Part shown: positions 34,130 through 44,420 of the stretch, piece by piece
How positions within the stretch are numbered: position 1 is the first letter of the stretch
How the letters are laid out: each line of letters opens with the position of its first letter
From: Embiotoca jacksoni
Taxonomy: Eukaryota; Chordata; Actinopteri; Embiotocidae
NCBI GenBank assembly: GCA_022577435.1
Contig: JAKOON010000016.1
Location: 11,576,276-11,640,275 of the forward strand
Length of the DNA: 64,000 nt
Direction: 5' to 3'
The notes under the pieces: model-generated
Seen by the model: only the letters and a program-made list of their open reading frames with translations
What the model was told of the DNA's origin: nothing
The model's database searches: none
Position numbers and translations under genes: made by a program

Positions 34130-35141
34130 TGAGTGGATTTTGTTCTTTTATTACTTTGGGCACTGTTGGGGCATTATCAGGGGATCTTGGTAAAATAATA
34201 GAGAGGATATCACATATTCTGCCAACTGCTGTCTGGAAGGAAGCCAGAACTCATAGGCGAGACAGATGAAGCTGTTGACTGGACTTTAAATGAATGGAAG
34301 TAGAAATGACAAACTAGAGATTTTTTTCATTGCTGGAGATGTCAGTTGTTTTACTATCAACTTTATAAAATTGTGTTAATGGTTCAGTGTGAGCATTTAG
34401 GGGGATTTGTTGGGAGAAATCCTATCACACTGCTCCTTTAAAAGCACAACTAATTTGAGGGAATAAAGCTTTTATTTAAAATTCCACATACTGTAGCCTA
34501 TAAGATGTAATACCTGAACATCACTTACTGTGTGATTAAGAGTCCCTGGAAAGTAGTCTGGATGCGAGTAAAGAAGTTAGCTCAGAGTATGAATACATGA
34601 TGAGGAAACTAAAAGTTGGGGATAAATGACCGAGATGGATAGTATTAATATAAACAGCTGAGAATGTTTACCAAATGTGGAGGATAAATAGTTGAAAGAC
34701 AAAAACATTAATCTAGCCAAAAATACTATGGATAAACTGTTACAATAATCAATTAGCTGAAGATTATGAAAAATGGCAAAAAAGCTGATAACAAATAAAA
34801 CAGTAAACTAAATAGGGAACCTGCAATAGTCCACTAAAAGCAACTGAAAAATTGTGAAGTAGTCAACAACTGATTAAGATACCTAAAAGTCATGGATGTA
34901 AAGTTGAAAAAAATAACAAGTATGTCTGGTTCTGCCACTAGTTGTGTAAATAAAGCATTACAAACCTAAATTTAATATTAACAGTTCAGCTGAGAGAAAA
35001 CATATTGAAATGTGCAAGTAGTGAAGTTGAATAGTATTCATGAAAAACAGTTCAGATGAACACATGTTGAACATAATGTTGATAAAGAGCTACTTGAGTT
35101 TATACATGATCTATGAAACGGTGTAGTTGTGTGTTTCCCAG
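34130..35141 (+). other. Gap in myh16 pseudogene lacking expected motor exons
   Basis: In sarcomeric myosins the exon ending ADIET is followed by exons for the YLLEKSRV and YHIFYQI segments. Neither was recognised in this kilobase. The next readable exon begins with EALLLSTDPKQYVWV at 35142. The stretch is AT-rich with no repeat identified. Deletion or decay beyond recognition are both possible. Confidence 0.6.
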
Positions 35142-36523
35142 AGGCGCTGCTGCTGAGCACAGACCCCAAACAGTATGTGTGGGTGGGTCAGGGTGTCACT
35201 GTGGTGGACAACGTGGACGACGGCGAGGAGCTGCTGCTCACCGATGTCAGTCAACATTTGTTCACTCTCACATTTGGATTCAGAGCTTTTCTGTGTGCTG
35301 AATGACTCGTGCAGAGCTTTGATTTGAAATCTAGAATAAAAACTAAATTACTTCTTTGCGTGCCTAATATGACACTTGGTTATGTCAATACATTTGCCTG
35401 TTGATAATGCTGCTGCATCCTTTTGTGTAACTCTACTGTGCAGCACTGATGTCTTCTGTACAGTCCTCTCGCTCTTTCTATTCTTGTCTGTCCACAGGAA
35501 GTCTTTGATGTCTTGGGCTTCACTCTTGAGGAGAAGATGAGCGTGTACAAGCTGACTGGAGGCATAATGCACTTTGGAAACATGAAGTTCAAACGGAAGT
35601 CGAGAGAGGAGCAGGCTGATGTGGACTCCACTGAGGGTATACAAAGCCTGCCTCGTTCTCTCTAGTCTGTCCATCTTGCCTTGATCTCTTCTTTTGACCT
35701 CTCTTCTGCTCTGTTCACAGTTCTCTTGAAGCCGACCCTTTTATTCGGGTGTCCCAGCTCATATTTTTTTTGTCTGTATATTTTCCTTTACTTTCATTAA
35801 CTACTATCTCATCTGTTACCTATTTTTAACATGTTACAAGACATTATTAGAATAATTTCATGAACTCTTTGTCTCTTGTCCTTCCTAAAGTGGCTGACAA
35901 AGTCACCCACTTCACAGCCATCATCTCTGGGGAGCTGCAGAAGGGCATGACACGGCCCCGTGTCAAGGTCGGCAATGAGTTTGTGACCAAAGGTATTGCA
36001 AAGACATTATTTCAAGGCTTGTAAATACTGATCATTTAACGAAGATAATAATGCACTCACCAACCTTTTAAAGATCAGCTACACAGGATTTGAACTTGCA
36101 ATTTCAGGTCAGGACCAGTGTGTCTACTCCATCCGTGCTCTGGCAAAAGCCATCTATGACCGCATGTTCAAGTGGATGGTGACCGACATCAATAAGATGC
36201 TGGACACCTAAATGCAGCGGCAGTACTTCATAGGAGTGTTGGACATTGCCGGCTTTGAGATCGTTGATGTGAGAATTAACTGTAAGATTCGATCATGTTT
36301 TGTCTACGACATTATGATCTCATCGTTTTACCTCACATGATCCTCCTCTGTCTGCAGTTCAACAGCTTTGAACAGCTATGCATCAACTTCACCAACGAGA
36401 AGCTTCAGCAGCTCTTTAACCACCACATGTTCGTGCTGAAACAGGACGGAGGGAATCGACTGGGTCTTCAATGACTTTGGCCTGGACCTGCAGGCCTGCA
36501 TCGACCTGCTGGAGAAGGTAAAA

Positions 36524-36536
36524 CACACACACACAC

Positions 36537-36594
<58 letters not shown>
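36524..36594. repeat. CA microsatellite after myh16 pseudogene exon
   Basis: The array starts a few bases after the donor of exon 36358-36517. Confidence 0.95.
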
Positions 36595-36596
<2 letters not shown>

Positions 36597-38052
36597 GCAA
36601 ATGTTAAGCATAAATTTCAAGGCTCATTCTTTCAACCTTAATGCCTCTGTCCCCTCTCCAGCCGATGGGGATTTTGTCCATCCTGGAGGAGCAGTATGTC
36701 TTTCCAAAGGCAACAGATGTGACCTTCAAAGCAGCTCTGTATGACAACCACTTGGGCAAGTCCTCCAACTTCCTCAAGCCAAAAGGAGGGAAGAAAGGAG
36801 CTGAGGGCAACTTTGAACTAGATTAGGTTAGGTTAGGTTAGGTAACCAGTGCACTATGCCAGCACTGTGAGTACTTCATTACTGTGGGAATTTATCCTGT
36901 GTTAGAGGCAGGTCGATACAAAAAACACTTCCATAGTGATGGAGACAAATATATTTGTGTTTAAAATGGTTGTCCAGCTCCATCCACCTCTCTCAATAAA
37001 GTCACTAATAACTCTGAATGTGTAGGAGAACTTGTGAGCCTGGGTGCAGTTAAGCTGTTTGTAGTTCTTCCAGGTGGGCTACAACTGGGCTAGCTGGAGA
37101 AGAACAAAGACCCTCTGAATGAGACGGTGATGGGACTCTTCCAGAAGTCCTCCATGCACCTGCTGGCCCTACTCTTCAACGAGGAGGAGGCTGCTGTGGG
37201 AACCAAGAAACAGAAGAAAGGCTCTTCCTTCCAAACCATCTCTAACTTCTACAGGGTAACTCACACAGACACACAGGGACACATACACACACATATGCAC
37301 ACAAGAGCACATGCACATCTTCAAACACTATCTCTTAAAGTAACAGACACTAATAAAAGACCCAGGAATCATATAAATTGCATAACAAATCTTGTAGTAT
37401 TACAGTAATGCAAATCTCACAGGACACCGTTAATGCACCACAGGAACAACTTAACAAGCTGATGAGCTCCCTGCGAAGCAATGCTCCCCACTTTGTCCAC
37501 TGCATTGTCCCTAATGAGTTCAAGAAGTCAGGTTAGTGGGCAAAATCGGAGTGTGATCTTACCGAAGATATTTTTTTTTGAGATGTTGGTGAAATATTTT
37601 ACAAGATATTCTTCGAATAAAATTATTGGTAATGATGATCAAATGCTGTATCTCTGTGTTATAAAGGTGTGACAGATAACCACTTGATCCTGCACCAGTT
37701 GGCCTGTAATGATGCACCATCTTCCTGAAAGTGCAGATAAAACTATTCTTAAGCCAAAGTCAGAGGTGTACCTTTCTTTGTATAGTTGCAGCAAAATCCT
37801 CTACTCACTCTTTTCATTCTTCAACTCATTGTCTCTCTTGTGACTTTGTCTCCCAACAGGAGCAGGACACGCTGGGTGATGCTGAGGAGCGCTGCACTCA
37901 GCTGATGCACCAAAAGGTTCATCTGGAGGAGTCAGTCCAGGTATGTCATTCATTAACTGAAACAGTTATTTCACACTTTATGCAATTTTAGTGAAATTGT
38001 AGTAACGCAGCGACAAACAAGCAAAAGGCGAAATGTTTTCAACATTAACATT

Positions 38053-38375
38053 GTCAGTGGTGGAGGGAGTACTCAGATCTTTTATTTAACCCGCCCATTG
38101 TCCTAGGGTCAAAATGACCCGCAGCTGTGTTCAACCAAGTTCTATTTTATTTTATTTTATTTTAATATTTTTTTTTTAAATTTTTATAGGAGGCTGTGAG
38201 GGCCTTCTTTAAAGAAACCCTCACAGCTTCCTATAAAAATAAAATGGGAGGGTTAAGTGGCAGTAACACACTGAAAAAATATTCAATTACAACTAGAAGT
38301 CCTGCATTCAAAATGGTACTCAACTAGATAAGTACGGTTAATTCAACTATCAAAAGTACTCATGAAGAATCCATG
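38053..38375. repeat. Older interspersed repeat split by the MITE
   Basis: The left flank (tggtggagggagtactcag) and right flank (agtcctgcattcaaaatg, then caaaagtactcatg) of the MITE look like two halves of one high-copy fish repeat. That repeat joins agtactcagatctttta with tacaactagaagtcctgc-like text. The assignment rests on memory of the repeat's wording, without a library search. Confidence 0.45.
38086..38256. mobile_element. piggyBac-type MITE with TTAA target duplication
   Basis: A 171-bp unit is bounded by TTAA at 38086-38089 and 38253-38256. Its ends are inverted: CCCGCCCATT after the left TTAA and AATGGGAGGG before the right one (one mismatch). Inside, 38181-38210 pairs with 38211-38240 to form a near-perfect hairpin (tataggaggctgtgaggg / ccctcacagcttcctata). 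It has no coding capacity, so it is a non-autonomous element. TTAA duplication and terminal CCC are hallmarks of piggyBac-superfamily elements; the family is inferred. It lies in an intron of the myh16 pseudogene. Confidence 0.75.
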
Positions 38376-39074
38376 AATTCATGGAGAGTTTTATGTCTTG
38401 GAAACCTCTTTTTTGTCGACTGCAATAAATAGGAATTTAAGATCTGTGTGAGCGGCTGGAGGAAGAAGAAGGCAACGCGGCCTCTCTCCACAGCCAGAGA
38501 AGGCAGCTGGAGGGGGAACTGACTGAGCTAAAGAGAGACCTGGAGGCTCTGGAGTTGACGCTGGCCAAGACGGAGAAGGAGAAACAGGTTGAGGGGGAAG
38601 GAAATGGATTAAAATCTTAGTATTTTCTGGTTCCAGACACCTGGATTAACAGACTTGAAGCCAGACACATAATTAAAGGTTACCACTCATTTCTTCTTCA
38701 ATGGTGTGTTTAGGGTCTGGATTTCAAGGTGCGGACTCTGACAGGTGACCTGAGTCAGAGAGATGACCATATTGCCAAGCTGCAGAAAGAAAAGAGGGTC
38801 CTAGAGGAACTGCAACAGGTAGACAAACACACACATGCACATTTGCACATTTAAAAACATATTTTTTATGAGTTTAACAGTGACAAAGTTATATGTTTCT
38901 TATATTTTGAACAGAAAACCCTGGAGGATCTCCAAACTGAAGAGGACAAAGTTAACCATCTAACCAAGAGCAACAGCAAGCTCAACACCCAAGTGAATGA
39001 GGTGACCTTTAACCTTCACAGAAAGACATCAAGTATTGTTTTGTTTGTCTGCATGAATCTGAGCTGAATAAACA

Positions 39075-39080
39075 CACACG

Positions 39081-39146
<66 letters not shown>
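39075..39146. repeat. CG/CA microsatellite
   Basis: A short CGCG run leads into a CA array, lying where one or more rod exons of myh16 would be expected. Confidence 0.9.
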
Positions 39147-39150
<4 letters not shown>

Positions 39151-41375
39151 CACTGCAGTTTGTAGGTCTGTGTGCGGTTTGGTTTGATCCTCTGTCCTTT
39201 TATATACGTGTGTGTGTGTGTGTAGCGGAGAATAATGAATAATCTGAGCAGGGAGCTGGAGGACGTGCAGAGTAAGCTGACCCAGGTGACTAGGCTGAAG
39301 GCTTCGCTCACCTCGCAGATTGACGAGCTCAAGCGACAGGTGGACGAGGAGAACAAGGTAAGTAGCACCACAGACGCACACTGCCAGCCCAGGTATCCAG
39401 TTCTGTCTGTTTCACCTTTAATAAAGACAAGGAATGTGTACTATCTAAACATTACAGTGTCAATCTCTAGTTCCTTGCAAGTTTGTTGTGCGGGACCAAA
39501 GCATCGTGCATTAAGTTTACCTGAAAACATTTTCCACCTGGCTGAAGCAAATTAACTTCTTCTTACTGTCCTTTTTTGTCTCTGTAAGCTTCCTTTTGTT
39601 GCTTTTAAATCATGATTGGATCTCTAATAAAGATCAAACCTGTGGCCTCCCCCCCCCCACTCTCTCTGCAGGGCTGTAACACAGCAGTGGTGGCCCTGGC
39701 CAACGCCCGCCATGACCTCCCCCTCCTGAAGGAGCAGCTGGAGGAGTCTGAAGCCCGCAGGGAGCTCCAGCGCCCCGTGTCTAAACTCAATGCCGACGGC
39801 ACCTCCTGGAGGAGCAAGTATCAGACGGACGCCATCCACCGCACCGAGGAGCTCGAGGAGACCAAGTAAATAGAAGTTCTAAAATACTCAATCTACTGCT
39901 GCTCAAAAATCAGTTTTTTAAGTGAATCATAGTGGCGATAGTCTTTATACTTTTTAATTTAATCCCACGGTCTTGTCTCTGTCTCTCTCTCTCCTCCCAC
40001 TCTCTACCAGGCGCAAACTTGCTGTGCGTCTCCAGGAGGCTGAGGAGGCAGCAGAGGCGGCCCAAGCCAGAGCTGCCAGCCTGGAGAAGGTCAAGCAGAG
40101 GCTGCAGGGGGAGGTGGAGGACCTCACCATCGACCTGGAGAAGGTGCATATACAGAGACAGACAAATGAGCGTCTGTAACTCAGTTTGTAAAACTGAGTT
40201 CGGGTTTCAACTGCCATCAAAGTGTATGCTCTCATAGTTCTGTAATCGCAGCACTATTCATTTATTTTTTAATTTGATTTGGTCATTTAGCTGTAAAAAC
40301 AAAAGGTCAATCAAAAGTTAAGAGCCCGAAAGGACTTCTCAAAGGTTCTTGCTGTTAGTGAGCAGCTGCAAATTTGAGCATATGTGAACCTGTAACCTGC
40401 AGCTATATTTTAACCTGACATTAAACCAGTCATGGGTTAGATAATAATGTTGTTGTTTTTTTTTAGCTCTACCACTGTAGCTTGGTGTTCTTTCCTGATG
40501 ATATAAAATCATCAAAGGTAAAATTGGGCTTTTGCATGCTATTGGCAAACTGTTCTATTGTCCTGTAACCTCTCAGGCTGCCTGGCCATGGAAAGGTTGC
40601 TGCTACAGGCCATTGTCAGTAAACTCCAAAAAAAAATATGAGGATGCTTTATGCTTCACTTGGAAACCAACCAATTCTGTATTCGTTGATAGACTCACAG
40701 CTTTTGTATGAGAGTATGCAGAACTAATGTCCGACTATATTAATTGTTTTTTTGTTGTTTTTGTCCAGTATCAATATATCAGGACCTATTTATAAGTAGA
40801 AATTAACCTGACTAAGCTGGACTCTATAAAGGCACCAGCCAATCAAAAAAAAAGATTTTTGTAGATGTGTCTAAAGTTTTTTTCTGCTTATGTCTGTGTT
40901 TGTATGACTAGTGTTTGTATGACGAGCCCAACACAGCAGCAGCTCTCGATAAGAAGCACCGTGTCTTCAACAAGCTGGCGGCCGATCTTATCTTGATCAT
41001 GTATCCCCTCCTCTGAGAGGAGATCAAAGAGTTGGTTGACCAGCTCGGGGAAGGAGGCCACAGAAGGACAAGAAGAAGCTGGAAGTGGAGAAAAAAAGAG
41101 CTTCAGATGGCTCTGGAGGAGACCGAAACGTCACTGGAGGTGCAAAAAAGTTTCTTTTGTTGCGAAAAGATCTGGGCTTCTGTGACTTTTTGACTGTCGA
41201 ACAGTACCAGAAAACTGTGAGGGCATTTTTCATTTTTCTAATGTTTGGCAGTCACATCTAAACACAGAAGGTCATCTACTAAACATCTAAAGATGGATTT
41301 GATTGGTAAAATTGAATGCTGGGAGCAAACAGGGGACTTTTGCTTTAGTTTCGGGTTTCGGGTGTGAAATAGTGG

Positions 41376-41378
<3 letters not shown>

Positions 41379-41429
<51 letters not shown>

Positions 41430-41438
41430 TGTGTGTGT
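41379..41438. repeat. GT microsatellite
   Basis: GT array with one AT interruption, in a myh16 pseudogene intron. Confidence 0.9.
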
Positions 41439-43200
41439 GAACACGCATGACAGAGAAATGATGCACTCATTGATTTCAAAATTATTTCATTTTCATAACT
41501 ATAAAGAAGCTGATTTATGATTACAAACACATCTTCCAACTTCCATATTGGTGCTGCCATCGTTTAGAGATTAAATCCCTATAAAGAGATATGAGTGTGA
41601 ATGTTTTTTCATGCCATTAACTATTTAACGCTTTTTTCAGTAATATATTTATCCCTGTTTTTGGTTCTCACCTCATGCTTCATTTTAATGTAAATCATTC
41701 ATTCTATAAACAACTATTGAAGTATAATTTCATTAAAAGTTGTATTGACAGTACACCATTTTCAACAATAAGGGAATTTGTAAGTGCCACCTTCAACTCT
41801 AACAACAAAGTCCTTAAGATCAAGCTGTGTTGTTTGTGGTATCTAGGAAGAACCATGCTCGTGCAGTTGAATCGCTGCAGAGGCCAAAGGTCGAGCCGAG
41901 GCTCTGAGGATGAAGAAGATGGAGGGTGACTTGAATGAGATGGAGATTCAGCCGGAGCACGCTAACAGGAACAATGTCGAGCTGGTCAAAACCCTCAAGA
42001 AGCTGCAGCAGCAGATCAAAGTATGATTTTTCTGTTTGATCTGCGTCCTAGAGGCAGAATATGGAACTGCTGAGAAATACGACAGCATGAATTCTTGTGT
42101 CCCACCCTTCTTCCAGGATCTGCAGGTGCAGATGGATGAGGACGCCCGTCAGCACGATGAGCTGAGGGAGAAGTACAGCCTGCTGGAGCGCCATTTGTGC
42201 CTCATGCAAGGCGAGATGGAGGAGCTGAGAGGAGGCCGGGAAACGTCCAAGAGAGCTCACAAACAAATCGAGCAGGAACTGGTGGACACCACAGAGAGGT
42301 TCAGTGAGATCACAATGCTGGACGGTGACTGCATAGGAAGCCCAGGAAGTCCCATAAATGCATGTAGACCAGTGGGCATTTGTTTAAGCAAAGAACTGAT
42401 GCACCAAGGATGTCAGCTCAATGCTGACTTGTTGCTGCTGTCTTTTTTTTTCAAGCTGTAGAACCAAAGCCTGACCATCCTGAAGAGAAAACTGGAGGCT
42501 GACCTCGCTTGACTGTCCAGTGAGAATGAAGAGCTGGTCTCAGAGTTTCGGTCCGCTGATAAGAGCCAAGAAGGCTGTGACTGATGTGAGTAACCAAAAA
42601 TGTCATTTTGGAGCTATGAAATAAATCAAACAAAAATTATTTTATGAATACAAATGAGTACTCATGCTCCTTGTAGCCAATCATTCTGTTACACTGGTCA
42701 GATTTGTGTTGAGTTCAAAGTGAAATGTGTGTCGGCCTCCAGGCGACGCGACTCTGTGAGGAGCTTCGGCAGGAGCAGGACCGGTACTCCCACCTGGAGA
42801 AGGTGAAGAAGAACCACACTGAAGCTGGAGGAGGCCGAGCAGCAGGCTCTGAAGGCCAGCAAACACACCATCCGGAAACTGGAAACCGGGGTGAGGAGCT
42901 GAATTTATTGAGGGATGGTGGCCACTAGCCTTACCTTAAACAGGTTACACACCTATACAGTTACTACACCCGGCTCAGTCCTCTCATCCACACATCATGT
43001 CAATTCCTCCCCTAAACTGCGACCAGATCAAGAAGCTGGAGAACGAGCTGGACCAGGAGCAGAAGCGCCGTGTGAAGACGGTGAAAAACCTGCTGATCTT
43101 CCAGACGGAGGAGGACCACAAGACCAATCAGCGCATGCAGGAGCTGGTGGAGAAACTCCAGAACAAGCTCAAGTCCTACAAACGACAGATAGAAGATGCT

Positions 43201-44420
43201 GTGAGTCCTAAAATTATTATTATTATTTTTTTATGTCTTCCTATTTTTGGCCTAGTTTTAAAAAGGAAAAGGTTCAAAAACATTTCTTAAAGGAGGATAG
43301 GATTTGCATAGTTGGATGGGAACTTTTATACAAATCTCAAATCTTTAGTTAATTAGTTACAGCAGCAGGTTCGAAGCAGGGAAACAGATAACCTGGCTCA
43401 CTCTGAAAGAAACTAAATCCACCAACCAGCACTTCTAATGGTCCCTATATTGACACATTATATTCTGCTTGTTCAATTTGTACAAAAAAAACAAACAACA
43501 ATCTGATGCTTTATGTGTTCTAGACTACGTTTCTCAGTCATTGTAAAATACCCAATCATAAACTAAGCTAAACCACTTTTTACCAGAAACTGAAAAGAAG
43601 AGTAACTGAATAATTATGAGCCACTTTTAATGATGTTAATGAATCCTTATTAAAGCCCAGTGAAACCCAACAATACGTCACTCGAAGGCAGAAATATTAA
43701 AGCACATGCTGAACTTAAAGTTATTACGTCTGTTACTATTTGTGTGTCACAATAGATAGTCCAGGTCACCAAGCCTTCCAGCGGAGGACAGGAAGGCTAG
43801 AGGGGAAAGCACACACACAGAAGGAAGAGCATCCATCTGAGTGTACACTTTGAAACGGTCTGTTTTGTCTTTCCCGCAGTGACACACACCCACTCAGCCC
43901 TGTGGAGGACGCTGGACAGAGCCAGTATGAGCTGAGACAACCAGAAGAAAGTCTTAAAAGGGCCCAGACGGAGCTCTTTAAAGTCTTAAATAATTAAAGG
44001 AGTCTATAACATCACCGACAGTCTTAATCAGTCGTCTTAGGGGTGGTCACTTAATCTGTGCCAGTCAGTTATAGCCTGCACGCTAAGGTAGTCTTAAATG
44101 TACAGTACGTGCCTGCAGGTACTATTATGTGTTGTTGCTTGCGTTGGACCTTTGCTCCAACAGCTCTGTAAGGTTCATATTTTGTTTATTAGTAATGTGT
44201 GAATGGATTTTTCCAATGTGCCTGTATTGTGTGTATATAGGAGTCTGTGCCTTGTATCATCTCACTGTTTCTGTCTTTGCACTGGAGGGATGAGCGGGTG
44301 AAGCTGTGTTCTCACGTCAACGATCGAGAGCCCGCCGGTGCGTGTCGCTCCTGCATGTATGTGTGTGTCCGGTTGCAGTCTTAATAAACTGCAAAGAAGC
44401 CAGTGGCAGAGTCGTTTATC
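43201..44420 (+). other. Decayed 3' end of myh16 pseudogene
   Basis: After the last readable rod exon (ends 43200), 43757-43800 may be a remnant of the next rod exon (VTKPSS-like reading), but its frame is broken. The final rod exons and the usual C-terminus were not found. Plus-strand AATAAA at 44383-44388 (cttaataaactgc) could be the former polyadenylation signal. Confidence 0.4.

Larger units (their letters stand above)
31788..43200 (+). pseudogene. myh16: Myosin heavy chain 16 (masticatory/superfast) pseudogene
   Basis: The first exon encodes MAGGYKGDCGDDVDPMP and ANKPYDIKRSCWVKDD, the MYH16-type N-terminus, and the gene lies beside smurf1 as in human. Readable exons: 31788-32082, 32210-32353, 32976-33133, 33590-33617, 33710-33806 (P-loop GESGAGKT), 33889-33981, 34067-34128, 35142-35245, 35498-35636, 35891-35992, 36108-36268, 36358-36517, 36662-36866, 37074-37255, 37444-37531, 37667-37735; rod: 37860-37940, 38433-38587, 38714-38818, 38915-39001, 39226-39357, 39672-39865, 40011-40143, about 40911-41139, about 41846-42020, 42117-42303, 42462-42585, 42743-42890, 43027-43200. 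Lesions: donors changed at 33618 and 34129, frameshifts near 33003, 36446, 37090, 41065, 41882, 42566 and 42824, stops at 36209 and 42510, a pentamer insert at 36821. Upper-50K, converter, neck and some rod exons are missing. An intact product would be about 1940 residues, so no functional myosin is possible. Confidence 0.92.

Noticed and set aside
39605..39839. Minus-strand open frames over the myosin rod exon
   Set aside because: Shadow frames of a coiled-coil coding exon on the other strand.
31788..43200. Functional myosin gene with unusual splicing
   Set aside because: Stops, frameshifts and lost donors occur within conserved motifs in many exons; no splice scheme restores them all.
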